Notes: generated by a model from the letters alone, not told the origin. Positions 1 to 9,246 are shown, counted from the stretch's first letter. The stretch is 40,000 bases of DNA from JAAYAY01 sp964429355 (GCA_964429355.1 CAYSCH010000034.1:1-40000), one strand, 5' to 3'. Numbers and translations: made by a program.

Positions 1-100
1 GCGGATCCGGCGGAAGACGTCCAGCAAGTATGCCTGCACGTCGATGCAGTGCCGCTTGCAACACCAGCGGCGACGCTCACGGAGTCTTAGACCCTGTGCA
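1..100 (-). pseudogene. IS66-like transposase C-terminal remnant (runs off left edge)
   Basis: Read on the minus strand, the last codons before the left edge give CCKRHCIDVQAYLLDVFRRI. This resembles the conserved tail of IS66-family transposases (general form: C-KRH-x-D-x-x-AYL-x-DV-x-x-R-I/L). Just upstream the adjacent frame gives SVSVAAG, which looks like the residues that normally precede this tail, so a small frameshift may lie near position 50-60. No start, no catalytic core and no terminal repeats are inside the window. The family match is from memory of the motif, and the fragment is short, so it could also be chance similarity. Confidence 0.4.
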
Positions 101-213
101 TGTGTGGCTAAACGTCCGTGAAAGCCGCCTTTCTCGCTTCCCTCGCTTGTCGCTGGCCAGAGTTTATGAATAATCCGGGCTTAGTGCTACAACCCCGCGA
201 AGCGACGGGCCTG

Positions 214-2262
214 CTAATGGCCTCCCGAGGGTTCCAGGCCGTGGAGGGATTTTGCCTTGCTCAACAGCGGCCAGCCGTAGCCGTAGAGCGCGACGAGCAC
301 GAAGCAGGCCATCGGTACGATGAATCCGCGGGACATGTCATAACGGTCGGCAACGGCGCCCATCACCTTGGGCAGCATGGCACCGCCCATGATAGCCATG
401 ACGATGTAGGCCGATGCCCCCTTCGCCCGCTCCCCCAGCCCGAAAATACCGAGGGCGAAAATCGTGGGGAACATGATCGACATGAAGAAGTAGCTGAGGA
501 AGACGCACACCACGGACAGCCAACCCAATTTCAGGAAGACCAGGAGGCAAGCGAGGACGTTGAGCGCGGCGTAGAGCCCCACGATCTTGTGGGCAGAGTA
601 TTTTCGCAGTAGTCCGGCGCCCGTGAACCGTCCGGTCAGGAAGCAGATGAATCCCAAGGTGGCCAGGAAGCGTGCCGCCGCGCGGTTACTGAAACCCAGA
701 ATACCGTCCTGGAAGGGAATCGCCTGGGGATAGGCATCTGCCAGGAGCATGCGATTGAGCCGGCTCCGGTCGACCCCCTTCGGATCCTGGGCCAGGAGTT
801 GTTGCGTTTTTTCCTGGAGGCTGACACCGCTGAACCGGGCCTCGTCGTAAAGGGTCGGCTTCTTCTTCTTGGCGGAGCGCGTGTCGCGTGCGACAATATC
901 GTCCAGATCTCGCGAAAGGTGGAAACGCAATGTCCGATCCGAAGCCGAACCGTCATATTTCTGCATCGTCTGAACGGTTTCCTCGGACAGTTGGCTGCGA
1001 ACGAACTCCGAAACGGGATCGGTGGGCTGTTGCAGCCTGGCCACCAGGGAAGGCAGGTCCTTAATGTCACCCTTGTCGATTCTCGTCTTCACTTCAATCA
1101 GAGATTCCTTTTTCTTCCCCTGCTGTGCCCCCGCCGGCACTTCGGTCGCGGTCTTGTTCCATGCGGCGGGCAGAGGCGGCACCTCCCAGGTCATATAGTT
1201 GATCACGAAACTGAAAATGCCGGCCTGCGCAGCCACATAGAAGAACTGGGCCAACGTGGCGCCCGAGAAGTGGGGATGCGACCAGATGCTGTGGTGCGAC
1301 ATCTTCATCACGACCGGGATGAGCATCAGGGCAAGGATAAGGGACATCGCAGCACCGACGCCCACCAGCACGACCAGCACGGAGTTGCCTGCGGTGATCT
1401 CCATGTTCGACGGGTGAGGTATCTGGGAGGCGATATTCACCAAACGCGGTCCCACGTGCAGGGTTTCATGGAGTACAAGCCACAGGATCATGCCGACAGC
1501 ACCGACCAGGGCGACCGCGTTGAGCCACAACAGGAAATAGGCCGGCACCCGGGCGACCTTCCGCTCAGTCGTTTTCGACTCCACCTCGGACTCGCCCTTC
1601 CTGGCGATGCTGTAATCATCCTCGGTCTGGACGTCAGGGACAGGAGCGAAAAAGAACAGCACGGCTAGTACAAGGACGGCGACTCCGACACCCGCATAAG
1701 GGATCCACAACGTTTCGGCACCGGTGCTCACGCCGGCCGCATCCGTGCCGTAGAAGTACATGCTGCCCGCGATCGGTCCCAGAATCCAGCCGATGCCGTT
1801 GCAGGACTGGGCCAGGTTGATTCGCGTTGCCGCGTAGCGCGGCGATCCGAGCACCGTCGTATAGGGATTGGCCACCGTTTCGAGAAACGTCAGGCCGGAG
1901 GCGATCACGCACACTCCCAGGAGAAAGGCCCAGAACTCCGCGATATTTGTCGCCGGGATGAACCAGAACCCTCCCACCGCCACCATGAGGAGGCCGGCGA
2001 TGATGCCCCCCTTGTAGCCCAGCCTCGTCGCCAGCCAGCCGGCCGGAATCGACATCAGGAAGTAGCCCAGGTAGTGGGCGAACTGGACCCAGGCGGATTG
2101 GGCCAGGGTCAGGTCCAGCTCCTCCTGGAAATGCTTGTCCATGACATCGATCATGCCGTTGCAGAATCCCCAGAGCAGGAACAACGAGCTGACGATCGAG
2201 AACGTGAACATCACGTTCCGCCCGTCACTCAGCACAAACATGCTTTCTTTCTTGTCACTCAT
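214..2262 (-). CDS. FucP-type sugar:H+ symporter (MFS, FHS family) with long inserts
   Basis: This inner-membrane secondary transporter is expected to import a hexose or 6-deoxyhexose with protons. Family marks are LLWGFCNGMID in the first helix (residues about 29-39) and FLETVANPY in helix 4 (about 126-134); the acidic residues there, D39 and E128, correspond to the substrate/proton residues of E. coli FucP. At 682 aa it is about 240 aa longer than FucP. The excess is two extra predicted helices between helices 6 and 7 (residues about 239-315) and a charged, lysine-rich insert of about 165 aa (361-525) in the loop between helices 7 and 8, which should face the periplasm. It is the last of a run of minus-strand genes with secreted carbohydrate-type proteins upstream. 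No strong ribosome site precedes the ATG; the ATG eight codons later is an alternative start. The substrate is not known. Confidence 0.85.
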   Translation of the reverse strand: MSDKKESMFVLSDGRNVMFTFSIVSSLFLLWGFCNGMIDVMDKHFQEELDLTLAQSAWVQFAHYLGYFLMSIPAGWLATRLGYKGGIIAGLLMVAVGGFWFIPATNIAEFWAFLLGVCVIASGLTFLETVANPYTTVLGSPRYAATRINLAQSCNGIGWILGPIAGSMYFYGTDAAGVSTGAETLWIPYAGVGVAVLVLAVLFFFAPVPDVQTEDDYSIARKGESEVESKTTERKVARVPAYFLLWLNAVALVGAVGMILWLVLHETLHVGPRLVNIASQIPHPSNMEITAGNSVLVVLVGVGAAMSLILALMLIPVVMKMSHHSIWSHPHFSGATLAQFFYVAAQAGIFSFVINYMTWEVPPLPAAWNKTATEVPAGAQQGKKKESLIEVKTRIDKGDIKDLPSLVARLQQPTDPVSEFVRSQLSEETVQTMQKYDGSASDRTLRFHLSRDLDDIVARDTRSAKKKKPTLYDEARFSGVSLQEKTQQLLAQDPKGVDRSRLNRMLLADAYPQAIPFQDGILGFSNRAAARFLATLGFICFLTGRFTGAGLLRKYSAHKIVGLYAALNVLACLLVFLKLGWLSVVCVFLSYFFMSIMFPTIFALGIFGLGERAKGASAYIVMAIMGGAMLPKVMGAVADRYDMSRGFIVPMACFVLVALYGYGWPLLSKAKSLHGLEPSGGH

Positions 2263-2385
2263 GAGCGGGATCGATTCTGTCTCTATGTCAACGGAGGAAG
2301 GAAATCACGGCAGGTCTGACGGGGAAGGAACCAGGGGGGCGCTGCCATCGAGAGCCACGCTTCCCGAACGGCTCGCCGGTGGAAA

Positions 2386-3609
2386 CTACGGCTTCTTCAA
2401 GGCACTCTGGATCTCGGCCAGCGATACGCCGAGCCTGGCCTGCGCCACCCGGTCCAGATCGGCTTCCGCCCCGGCCAGGTGGATGGTTCGATGGACGTGG
2501 GAGAGGCTTTCGCCGGGGGCCAGGGCGGCGGCCGGAGACGACGATTCCAACTCGTAGAACGGCCCCATCGGCTTGGCGCCGGGGGACGGTGGGCCGTCGT
2601 TGTAGGCATTGGCTGCGTCGCCGCCGTAGGGGTTGTCCTGCAACTTCCAGAGCGAGTTCACATAGTCGCTCACACCCTTGGGCTGATTGAACTGGACGAT
2701 CGTCAGCACGCGGTTGTCGGCATCGTAGCTGCCCAGCACGGCCTTGCTGCGCTTGGGGTTGATGCCGATCTTGCTGCGGAACTTGCCGTCGGCGGCAAAG
2801 AAGATCACGTCGTCGTTGACCACCAGGCGATCCGCGGGAATGCTGCCGAAGTAATCGGACGTAACCTTGATCCCCAACTCGGACTCTGGTCCCTCCTGGA
2901 TGGGAACGACGATCGTGGCCGACGGGGACGGATTGAACATTCCGAGAATCCAGACCGAGAGGAGTCCGGTTTCCTTCTTCCAGGCGCTGGCGCCGGCATT
3001 GGTGATTCGATTGTCGGACTCGTAGGCAACGAGGCTCACGTCCTTGGCTGCCGGCACGCCGAGACGCTGCCAGGCCGTCTTGCTGTCGAGCAGCCGAACG
3101 TCGCGGTTCACAGCCACTTCAAACTGGGTGCCCGAGTAATTGGTCAGCGAGAACTTCTTGGCAAACACCGCCCGGTCCCGGGACTGGCTGACGACCTCGA
3201 ACGGCAAGGTATCGAGGACTGCGGGGGTGTGCCAGTCGGCAAACTCGAACTTCGCCCCCTTGGCGAAGAAGATCGAGAACTGCCCCCCTTCCGGTCCCAT
3301 CCAGAAGCGGTCTTCACCGCCGAAGGCGTTCATGTGCTCCAGGATCTTGCCGGAGGCGATCAACTCGCGATTGATCCAGCCAAAACTGGGGCCGGAATCT
3401 CCTCCGGCGGTGCTGGTCATGACGCGGCCTTGCCAGGCGGGGGAAACCGCCACCTTGCCGAGCCCGTTCTCATCGCTGAGTACGATCAGGTCGGTGTGGC
3501 CCTTGAGAAAGGAGATGTCCTCGCCGAAATCGGCGGCGCGGGCCCCTTGAGCGAAAGCGACGATCGAAGCAAAGAACACAAGTGCGATGGTGATCAGTTT
3601 GAGTTCCAT
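2386..3609 (-). CDS. Secreted protein resembling DUF6786 / sugar mutarotase-like fold
   Basis: The protein is 407 aa when started at the ATG at 3609. An N-terminal signal peptide (MELKLITIALVFFASIVAFA, cleavage near GARA-AD at about residue 26) predicts export to the periplasm. An ATG-type start 19 codons upstream would put non-hydrophobic residues ahead of the signal peptide, so the inner start is preferred. The mature part is rich in beta-type segments such as GGQFSIFF, FEFADWHTP and FAKKFSLTNYSG, resembling planctomycete secreted proteins I remember as DUF6786 and, loosely, aldose-1-epimerase-like beta-sandwiches. No catalytic residues can be assigned with certainty. It lies between a GxGYxYP protein and a FucP-like symporter on the same strand, so a role in handling sugars outside the inner membrane is a reasonable inference. 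The DUF assignment is a recollection, not a search result. Confidence 0.7.
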   Translation of the reverse strand: MELKLITIALVFFASIVAFAQGARAADFGEDISFLKGHTDLIVLSDENGLGKVAVSPAWQGRVMTSTAGGDSGPSFGWINRELIASGKILEHMNAFGGEDRFWMGPEGGQFSIFFAKGAKFEFADWHTPAVLDTLPFEVVSQSRDRAVFAKKFSLTNYSGTQFEVAVNRDVRLLDSKTAWQRLGVPAAKDVSLVAYESDNRITNAGASAWKKETGLLSVWILGMFNPSPSATIVVPIQEGPESELGIKVTSDYFGSIPADRLVVNDDVIFFAADGKFRSKIGINPKRSKAVLGSYDADNRVLTIVQFNQPKGVSDYVNSLWKLQDNPYGGDAANAYNDGPPSPGAKPMGPFYELESSSPAAALAPGESLSHVHRTIHLAGAEADLDRVAQARLGVSLAEIQSALKKP

Positions 3610-3858
3610 GGCGATGAGGGATTGGCTGAACTGCGGGGTGAAACCGGGGCACGAAACTGCCACCAAGGATATCCTACGCCCGAGACGCGGTCAATCATTC
3701 ACTCGCCGGTCGCGAAATTGTAGGTTTCTTATGGTATTTGTCCCGCCTCCAGGGCTCTCCGAAGTTCTTCACGGGTTCCACCGATCCATCTGTCGGGCAA
3801 GCCGGAACGATTCACATGACCATCGATCGAAGGCACCACCAGGGCGTCCTTGCCCCTT

Positions 3859-5754
3859 TCAGTCCTTCCCTTCCAGGTGAACTCGATACAACTCAAAGAA
3901 CGTCGGCGCATCGAGCAACTCGACCTTCGGATCGAGCCGTTCCATCTCCTCGACCACGCGAGCGTACCACGTGGGCGTTTTGAGGATGTTGCGGAACCAG
4001 TGAAACGGCGGAAGCCCCTCTGCGCGACGCTGGGCGATCCGTTCCACGACGTGCCGGGCGGCGTCTGCCGGATTGTCTTCGTTCACGTCGTGGTCGTGAC
4101 GAAGGATCGGCATGTTCTTGTGGATCGCCGTTGCCGGGCCCCGTTGGGGAACGATGCCGTTGGGACTGAACGACGCGTAGCAGTCCAGCCCCGCCTGGTT
4201 CAACTCGGGTCCGTGCGCGTAGATGATGAAGCCCGTGATGCTCAAGCCCCAGCGATCGAAACACGTCCGATTGTGTCGCTCCCAGGCATCCAGTCCGCTG
4301 GGCAGCCCGGAGATTTCTCTGGGTTCCTGCAGCATCCCCGGTTCGCAATAGCCGGCCCCGTTGTCGGCGGCCGCAAAGTAGTCGTTGGCCGTCGCCGACT
4401 TGCGGATCCGATCCATCGCCATCGGTGCCCGCCGATCGAGGATCGGACTGATCGACCACATGAGCGGGACCTTGCCGCGATTGGGATCGTCCCAGATGTC
4501 GGCCGCCCGTTGGTAGAGCCAGGCGGCACAGTCGTAGTCGCCCACGTAGAAGACGACGAACTGGCGCCCGCGGAAATCGACCTTGCCCTCCTCCGTCAGA
4601 TAGCCCCGCTCCTCGAGATTCTCACGCGTAACCCAGGGCTGGGGATACTTCTCCTCCAGCGGGTAGTGGGCGAAGAACGACGCGTTCGCCATGGCGCCGT
4701 AACCGATCGCGTCGGCGTCCATGTAACCGTTGTAAGCGCTGATGACTTTGCCGTATTCCCATTCGGACGCGACGGGTTCGTGGCGGCCGCCTGCCTCGCC
4801 GTGGCTGGTGTACTTGTAGGCCCAGGGCACGAATCCGCCGATATGGATCATCCGCTCCCTGCCCCCATGGTGATAGGCGCTGAGCAACAGTTCCTTGAGA
4901 GTTTCCAGGTCGGTGCCGACCTTCTGCCGGCGATCGTCGATCGGTACCTCGTCGCCCCAGACATGGAGATCGAAGAAGAACGCCCGTTTGGTGATGAAGA
5001 AATCGTGGTTCGTCAGGCAGTGATGGTTCGGCGCGCAGAGCCGCGGCTTCTCAAGCCAGTATTGGTCGAGATAATAGGCCCCAAAGGCTCCGTCGCAGAG
5101 CCCCGTGTCGAGGTACTTCTCCTTCATCCAGAGGTAGGCGTCGCATTTGGCCGATCCTGTCGACGGCCGGTCCGTGCCGGGGATCGTTCCCTCGCCGGTG
5201 AACATCGATTGGCCGTCTTCCCCCACGAGTCGACGTTTCACCGCCAACCTCGGGCCGCCCCTGACCAGCCGCCCGTAGAGCGATTCCGGCGAAGGATCAA
5301 ACCGGATCGGCAGAAGATTCTCGATGCCGGCAATCGTCGAAGCCAGGTTGCTCGTGGCGGCAACGGCCGGATCGTAGAGCACGGCTCCGTCGATGCAGTC
5401 GCGAAACTGCTGGACGAGTTCCTCGATCGAGCCAACCTTCTCAACGCGCCGCCCGGCGAGCCACTGCCCCGGCCCGGTCAGCTTTTCCAGCCAATAGTCG
5501 TCGATGTTCTGGTCGAAGTGCGGCGACTGAACGAATCGAACGTAGAGCCGAGGCTCGCTGCGGTTGACGATCCCCTGAAGGGCAGCCACCACGTGGCAAT
5601 GATCCCAAGCCGTCCTGACCTGCTCGGCATCGTTCAGATCGATCTTGGCAGCGTAGGTGAGATCGTAGAACCGAATCGGTTCTGATTCGGCACCAGCCGC
5701 AATGCCTGCGAATGACGACAAAACGGCGGCCAGCAGGACCGTTGATTTCTGCAT
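3859..5754 (-). CDS. GxGYxYP-family secreted protein (putative glycoside hydrolase)
   Basis: The ATG at 5754 is preceded by GAGGGGGTTGGA, a good ribosome site, and gives a 631-aa protein. The same frame stays open further upstream through the YhaN-like gene, but that part is antisense-like shadow. A signal peptide is present (MQKSTVLLAAVLSSFAGIAA, then GAESE). The N-terminal third contains VVAALQGIVNRSEPRLYVRF, typical of the GxGYxYP N-terminal domain. The signature itself appears as GAGYCEP at about residues 466-472, following a FVVFYVGDYDCAAWLY segment; the second Tyr of the name motif is replaced by Glu. Members are regarded as putative glycoside hydrolases, with no activity that I know to be proven. 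The start lies 10 nt after the stop of the YhaN-like ATPase gene, so the two are probably co-transcribed although functionally unrelated. A DUF6786-like gene and a sugar symporter follow. Confidence 0.8.
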   Translation of the reverse strand: MQKSTVLLAAVLSSFAGIAAGAESEPIRFYDLTYAAKIDLNDAEQVRTAWDHCHVVAALQGIVNRSEPRLYVRFVQSPHFDQNIDDYWLEKLTGPGQWLAGRRVEKVGSIEELVQQFRDCIDGAVLYDPAVAATSNLASTIAGIENLLPIRFDPSPESLYGRLVRGGPRLAVKRRLVGEDGQSMFTGEGTIPGTDRPSTGSAKCDAYLWMKEKYLDTGLCDGAFGAYYLDQYWLEKPRLCAPNHHCLTNHDFFITKRAFFFDLHVWGDEVPIDDRRQKVGTDLETLKELLLSAYHHGGRERMIHIGGFVPWAYKYTSHGEAGGRHEPVASEWEYGKVISAYNGYMDADAIGYGAMANASFFAHYPLEEKYPQPWVTRENLEERGYLTEEGKVDFRGRQFVVFYVGDYDCAAWLYQRAADIWDDPNRGKVPLMWSISPILDRRAPMAMDRIRKSATANDYFAAADNGAGYCEPGMLQEPREISGLPSGLDAWERHNRTCFDRWGLSITGFIIYAHGPELNQAGLDCYASFSPNGIVPQRGPATAIHKNMPILRHDHDVNEDNPADAARHVVERIAQRRAEGLPPFHWFRNILKTPTWYARVVEEMERLDPKVELLDAPTFFELYRVHLEGKD

Positions 5755-5764
5755 TCCAACCCCC

Positions 5765-8700
5765 TCACATTCCTCGTATTCTCGCGCCGGCGAGCACACA
5801 ATCCACAAGTTTTGCCAGCCGCGCGCGGCGGAGTAGTCCGCGGTCGAGTTCGTCGAAAAGCTGGACCCGCGTTCGTTCGTGAATCTCTTCCGGAGCGAGA
5901 GGGGCGTCTTCGGCCAGGTAGCCGTTGGCGGCCAGGTATTCAGCGAGCGTTTCCCGTTTGTCGTTGCGGAAACCGCGGACCTCGCTCCGCTGGAGGGCAT
6001 CGAGCAACCGCCGGGCGTCGCGGCCGAGCTGTTCGGCCAGCTCGTCGACACGATCCAGATAGACGTCGCTGACGGCTCCGGAATCGACCAGGGCGGCCCG
6101 GTCCACCGGATCGCCCCGTCCGATCCGCCAGAGAGTGACGGCTGTCTCGACCGCCCGAGCGGCCGCCGCCGCCTGGTGATACACGGGCGAATCGCGGCGG
6201 ACCATTTCCACCTGGCCGTACGCAGCGAGGGTCTGGAGTTGTCCCCAGCGGTTGATGCCGGCCTCGAGGAGCCGGTGGAGCAGATCGACATCGTCGATCA
6301 AATACCAGAGATGGAGATTGCCCGGTTCGTCGTGGGGATTGATGGCCGGGACCTGGAGACGCTGCCCATACTCGTTCCAGGGAAGTCCATCGGGGCGAGG
6401 AACGGGCACGGGGTCCGGCCGGTCGAACTCGATCGGCGGGACGCGTTCCGCCTCGCTGAACTTGCGGATCTCGGCCAGGTCGATCAGGCAGTTCGGCACA
6501 TCCTGGCAGCGATGCAGCAACTCTCGCCACTTGCCGACTTCGTCGTGCTGCGCGGTGAAGTAGAAGACCTGCCGGCCGTCGCGGCAGATCTCGATGACTG
6601 CGTCGATGATTTCCCGGGCACGGCGCTCGTCGCTGTTGCCGAGCGTCTCGTCGAGGATCAGCGGCACCTTGATGCCCTGCTCCTGCTGCTCCACGAAGGC
6701 CACGCGGACGGCGAGCAGAAGCTGGAGTCGTGTGCCGCTGGACAGTTCGTCGAGAGCCAGGCCGTCGTTGCGCGAGGTGTCGAAGGCGCGGAACTGGGGC
6801 GGATCGGCCTGGTGAACGTGCAGTTCGTAGCGCCCGTGGGTGATACGGGCAAACAGGCTGCGGGCACGTTTGAGCACGCCCGGCAGTTCTTCCTGCTGAT
6901 GTTCGACCAGGAAATCTGCCAGCAGGCTTCCGACCAATGCGTCGTGGTCCAAATGGCGTTGGGCTCGCAGCGCTTCGACCGCTTCCGCCAATTCGGCCAG
7001 GCGAGCTTCCATATCGGTGCTGTGGCGGGCCGCATCGATTGCCTCCTCGATCCCGCCGATCTCCTGGTTGATGCGCTCCAGCCTGTTGGCGGCGGTACGG
7101 CATTGCTGCCGCCGGATCTCCAGTTCTTCCCTGCCAAGCGAGAGAAGCTCCGGGCGGTCGGCCAACGCGGTTTCGAGCAGGCCGAGATTGTGCTCAGCCA
7201 GCCGCAATTGGTCGGCCACCTGGTCGTACTGCTCCCGCTGGCGGGCCCAGTCGCGAAGGAGCGGCTCCTCGTCGGCCGAGAGTCCGGTGCGGGCGAAAAG
7301 CTCCCTCTGCTCGGCCACGAGATCTTCGATCTCGCGCGCGATCAGGCTGAGATTTGTGGCGCTGTCGACGGCCGTCGCGGCAGCGCTTATGTAACGCTGG
7401 CTGCGGCCATCCAGGGCGTCGGCTCGGGCGTGTGCCTCGTCGGCATCCCGGGCGTTGGGCAGGCCGTAAGGCTTCAGGGCCTCATTGATTTCCTCCAACA
7501 GGTCGCGGAACTGTTCCCGAGCCGTTTCCGCCGCCGTTCGGGCCTCGCGCTGGCGCCTTTCAGCGTCACGGTAGCGGTGGATGTTGCCGGCCGTGAGCAC
7601 GAGCGACGCGTCGTCGCTGTCGGCGTCCAGTCCGAGCCGTTCGATCCACTCGGAGCGTTCTTCTTCGAACTGGTCGTCCCGATCCAGCAGGGCTTCGAAC
7701 TTGTCGGCCAGCCCCGACCAGCGGGATTCCTTCTCCCGCACAATCGTGGCCCGATCCAGCCGCTGCTGCAGATCGCGAACGAAGGCCCGCACCGTCGCGG
7801 CGGTCCACTCCGGGGGCATCGGGATGGCCAGGCTCGCGTAGTCGTGCTCGATTTCCGCGCGGCGGTCGAGAACCTCCGCCGAGTGAGGCCTGAAGGCCCA
7901 GCCGATGACGGCCGCAGCCAACAGGAGCAGAATGAGCCAGGAGGAATGGGCAACAACCGTCATCAGGATGGAGAGAACTGTCAACACAACGCCGGTGATC
8001 GTGAAATGGAGCGCGTACTGACTATCGCTTCCCGTACCCACGTGGCTCACACCCAGCCAGCGATGCAGAAGGATCACACCCTCGTGAAGCCGCTCCGGAT
8101 CGCCGGGCCCGGAGGCATCGTCGACCGTCTCGAGCCACTGGCGCATGGCCTCGGCCGCCATGCGGTCGGCGCGGTGCCTCTCCGCCCGCCGAGCGAAGGC
8201 GATAAACTCCTGGATCGTGGCTGCGTCCAACTGCGACGCCTGTTCGGCTCCCACCTCCGGCCCGAGCAGGACCCGGGCGCCCTCGAGATCCACCTCGGCC
8301 TGACAGGCGGCCTCCTCTCGGCGCCCGATGTCGTCGCGAAGGCTCGCCAAACGGCGGCACTTCAACCGCAGGGCGGTTACAAAACCTTCCGGCAGACCGC
8401 CCTCAGGCAGGTCGGCGGCGGCCAGCTCCCGATCGGCCTTCTCCCGCCGCGATTCCTCCTTGCGCCGGCGGGTGCGGGCCGCCTCGAGCGCCTTGTGGAG
8501 CGAATCGAGCCGCTGGATGTCGTGGTGGGCCACGCGAGCCACGCCAGCCGGAAAGACCCGAAGCTGATTGCGGACTTCGGCCACCTGCTCCTCGGCGACA
8601 CGCCGCTCAACGGCCTTGTCGAGCAGGGTCATCTCGTCCAACGCCGTTTCGGCGGCTGCTTTCTCCGCCTGGAGACGTTTGAGATTCGCCTGCCGTTCGA

Positions 8701-8911
8701 TGAGCTCGTCCTGGCGTCGCAGGGCCGCCTGGTGCCGCTTCTCCGCCTGGGCCAGTTCTTTCGTCAGTTTTCCACGGCGCGTGGGTTGGCGGCTGAAACC
8801 CAACGATCTGCGGGCGGTTGACACGTCATAGCCACCAGACAGCTCCCGGACGATCTGGCTCGCCAGATCGTAGTCATGCTCGGTCTGGATCAGGTCCTGA
8901 AGGGCCAACAC
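5765..8911 (-). CDS. YhaN/Rad50-like ATPase, main part (frameshifted from its N-terminus)
   Basis: This 1048-codon stretch (first usable start GTG at 8911) is the body of an SMC-like ATPase whose Walker A lies in another frame at 8890-9246. Seen in order: long charged coiled-coil blocks, a central pair of membrane-type helices (segments FTITGVVLTVLSILMTVVA and SWLILLLLAAAVIGWAF), a second coiled-coil block, the ABC signature LSSGTRLQLLLAVRV, and Walker B LILDETLGNSDERR followed by FYFTAQHDEV. Membrane helices inside the coiled coil are known in YhaN proteins. The partner nuclease gene lies directly upstream. Beyond the ATPase there is an extension of about 270 residues, helical in look, containing WGQLQTLAAYGQ and a stretch resembling helix-hairpin domains; I do not recognise it. 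The family is thought to work with the YhaO nuclease on DNA ends. The gene ends 10 nt before the next start. Confidence 0.8.
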   Translation of the reverse strand: MLALQDLIQTEHDYDLASQIVRELSGGYDVSTARRSLGFSRQPTRRGKLTKELAQAEKRHQAALRRQDELIERQANLKRLQAEKAAAETALDEMTLLDKAVERRVAEEQVAEVRNQLRVFPAGVARVAHHDIQRLDSLHKALEAARTRRRKEESRREKADRELAAADLPEGGLPEGFVTALRLKCRRLASLRDDIGRREEAACQAEVDLEGARVLLGPEVGAEQASQLDAATIQEFIAFARRAERHRADRMAAEAMRQWLETVDDASGPGDPERLHEGVILLHRWLGVSHVGTGSDSQYALHFTITGVVLTVLSILMTVVAHSSWLILLLLAAAVIGWAFRPHSAEVLDRRAEIEHDYASLAIPMPPEWTAATVRAFVRDLQQRLDRATIVREKESRWSGLADKFEALLDRDDQFEEERSEWIERLGLDADSDDASLVLTAGNIHRYRDAERRQREARTAAETAREQFRDLLEEINEALKPYGLPNARDADEAHARADALDGRSQRYISAAATAVDSATNLSLIAREIEDLVAEQRELFARTGLSADEEPLLRDWARQREQYDQVADQLRLAEHNLGLLETALADRPELLSLGREELEIRRQQCRTAANRLERINQEIGGIEEAIDAARHSTDMEARLAELAEAVEALRAQRHLDHDALVGSLLADFLVEHQQEELPGVLKRARSLFARITHGRYELHVHQADPPQFRAFDTSRNDGLALDELSSGTRLQLLLAVRVAFVEQQEQGIKVPLILDETLGNSDERRAREIIDAVIEICRDGRQVFYFTAQHDEVGKWRELLHRCQDVPNCLIDLAEIRKFSEAERVPPIEFDRPDPVPVPRPDGLPWNEYGQRLQVPAINPHDEPGNLHLWYLIDDVDLLHRLLEAGINRWGQLQTLAAYGQVEMVRRDSPVYHQAAAAARAVETAVTLWRIGRGDPVDRAALVDSGAVSDVYLDRVDELAEQLGRDARRLLDALQRSEVRGFRNDKRETLAEYLAANGYLAEDAPLAPEEIHERTRVQLFDELDRGLLRRARLAKLVDCVLAGARIRGM

Positions 8912-9246
8912 ATTCCGGTCGCCGATGTCGGGGGGGGCCAGCTTGGGGTAATCGGTCGCACCGCTGTGGCCCGGTCGATCGCCCGGATCCGGCCCGAATC
9001 GCAGTCCAGTTCCAATTGCCGGCCATGGACCTCGGCCGATGCCCGCAGCGACACGTGATCGGCAGAGCCCTCGGTCGGCCGGAGCAGGTAGTGAATCGCC
9101 TTGCCCAGGGTCGTCTTTCCCGAGGCATTTGGTCCGTAGATCACGTTGATGCCCGGCGAGAGTTCGGGCAGCGCAAGATCCCCCCGCTGAAAACCGGGCA
9201 TCCGGCGAATCTCGATCGATTTGAAGAATGCAGCGGTAGGTTTCAT
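8890..9246 (-). CDS. YhaN/Rad50-like ATPase, N-terminal segment with Walker A
   Basis: From the ATG at 9246 the frame reads FKSIEIRRMPGFQRGDLALP and then INVIYGPNASGKTTLGKAIH, a clear Rad50/YhaN N-terminal strand and Walker A. It becomes non-native after about AIDRATAV and stops at 8890. The frame of the main part, read upwards from 8911, gives ATDYPKLAPPDIGDRNVLAL, which looks native. The break is therefore between about 8950 and 8985, and one base gained or lost there would rejoin a protein of about 1160 residues. A run of eight G (8930-8937, C on the coding strand) is close by, but residues on its upstream side already look right in the second frame. Whether this is an assembly error or a true mutation cannot be told from the sequence. 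The upstream ATG-less codons to 9330 show no family similarity, so 9246 is chosen. Confidence 0.65.
   Translation of the reverse strand: MKPTAAFFKSIEIRRMPGFQRGDLALPELSPGINVIYGPNASGKTTLGKAIHYLLRPTEGSADHVSLRASAEVHGRQLELDCDSGRIRAIDRATAVRPITPSWPPPTSATGMCWPFRT

Noticed and set aside
3850..8821. Very long plus-strand open frames (611 and 980 codons) opposite the GxGYxYP and YhaN-like genes
   Set aside because: They mirror the codon pattern of the minus-strand genes, have no family motifs or ribosome sites, and the minus-strand products are clearly real.
8930..8937. Run of eight G as a programmed slippage site in the YhaN-like gene
   Set aside because: Residues just upstream of the run already look native in the downstream frame (PKLAPPD), so the break lies further upstream; the run is probably incidental.
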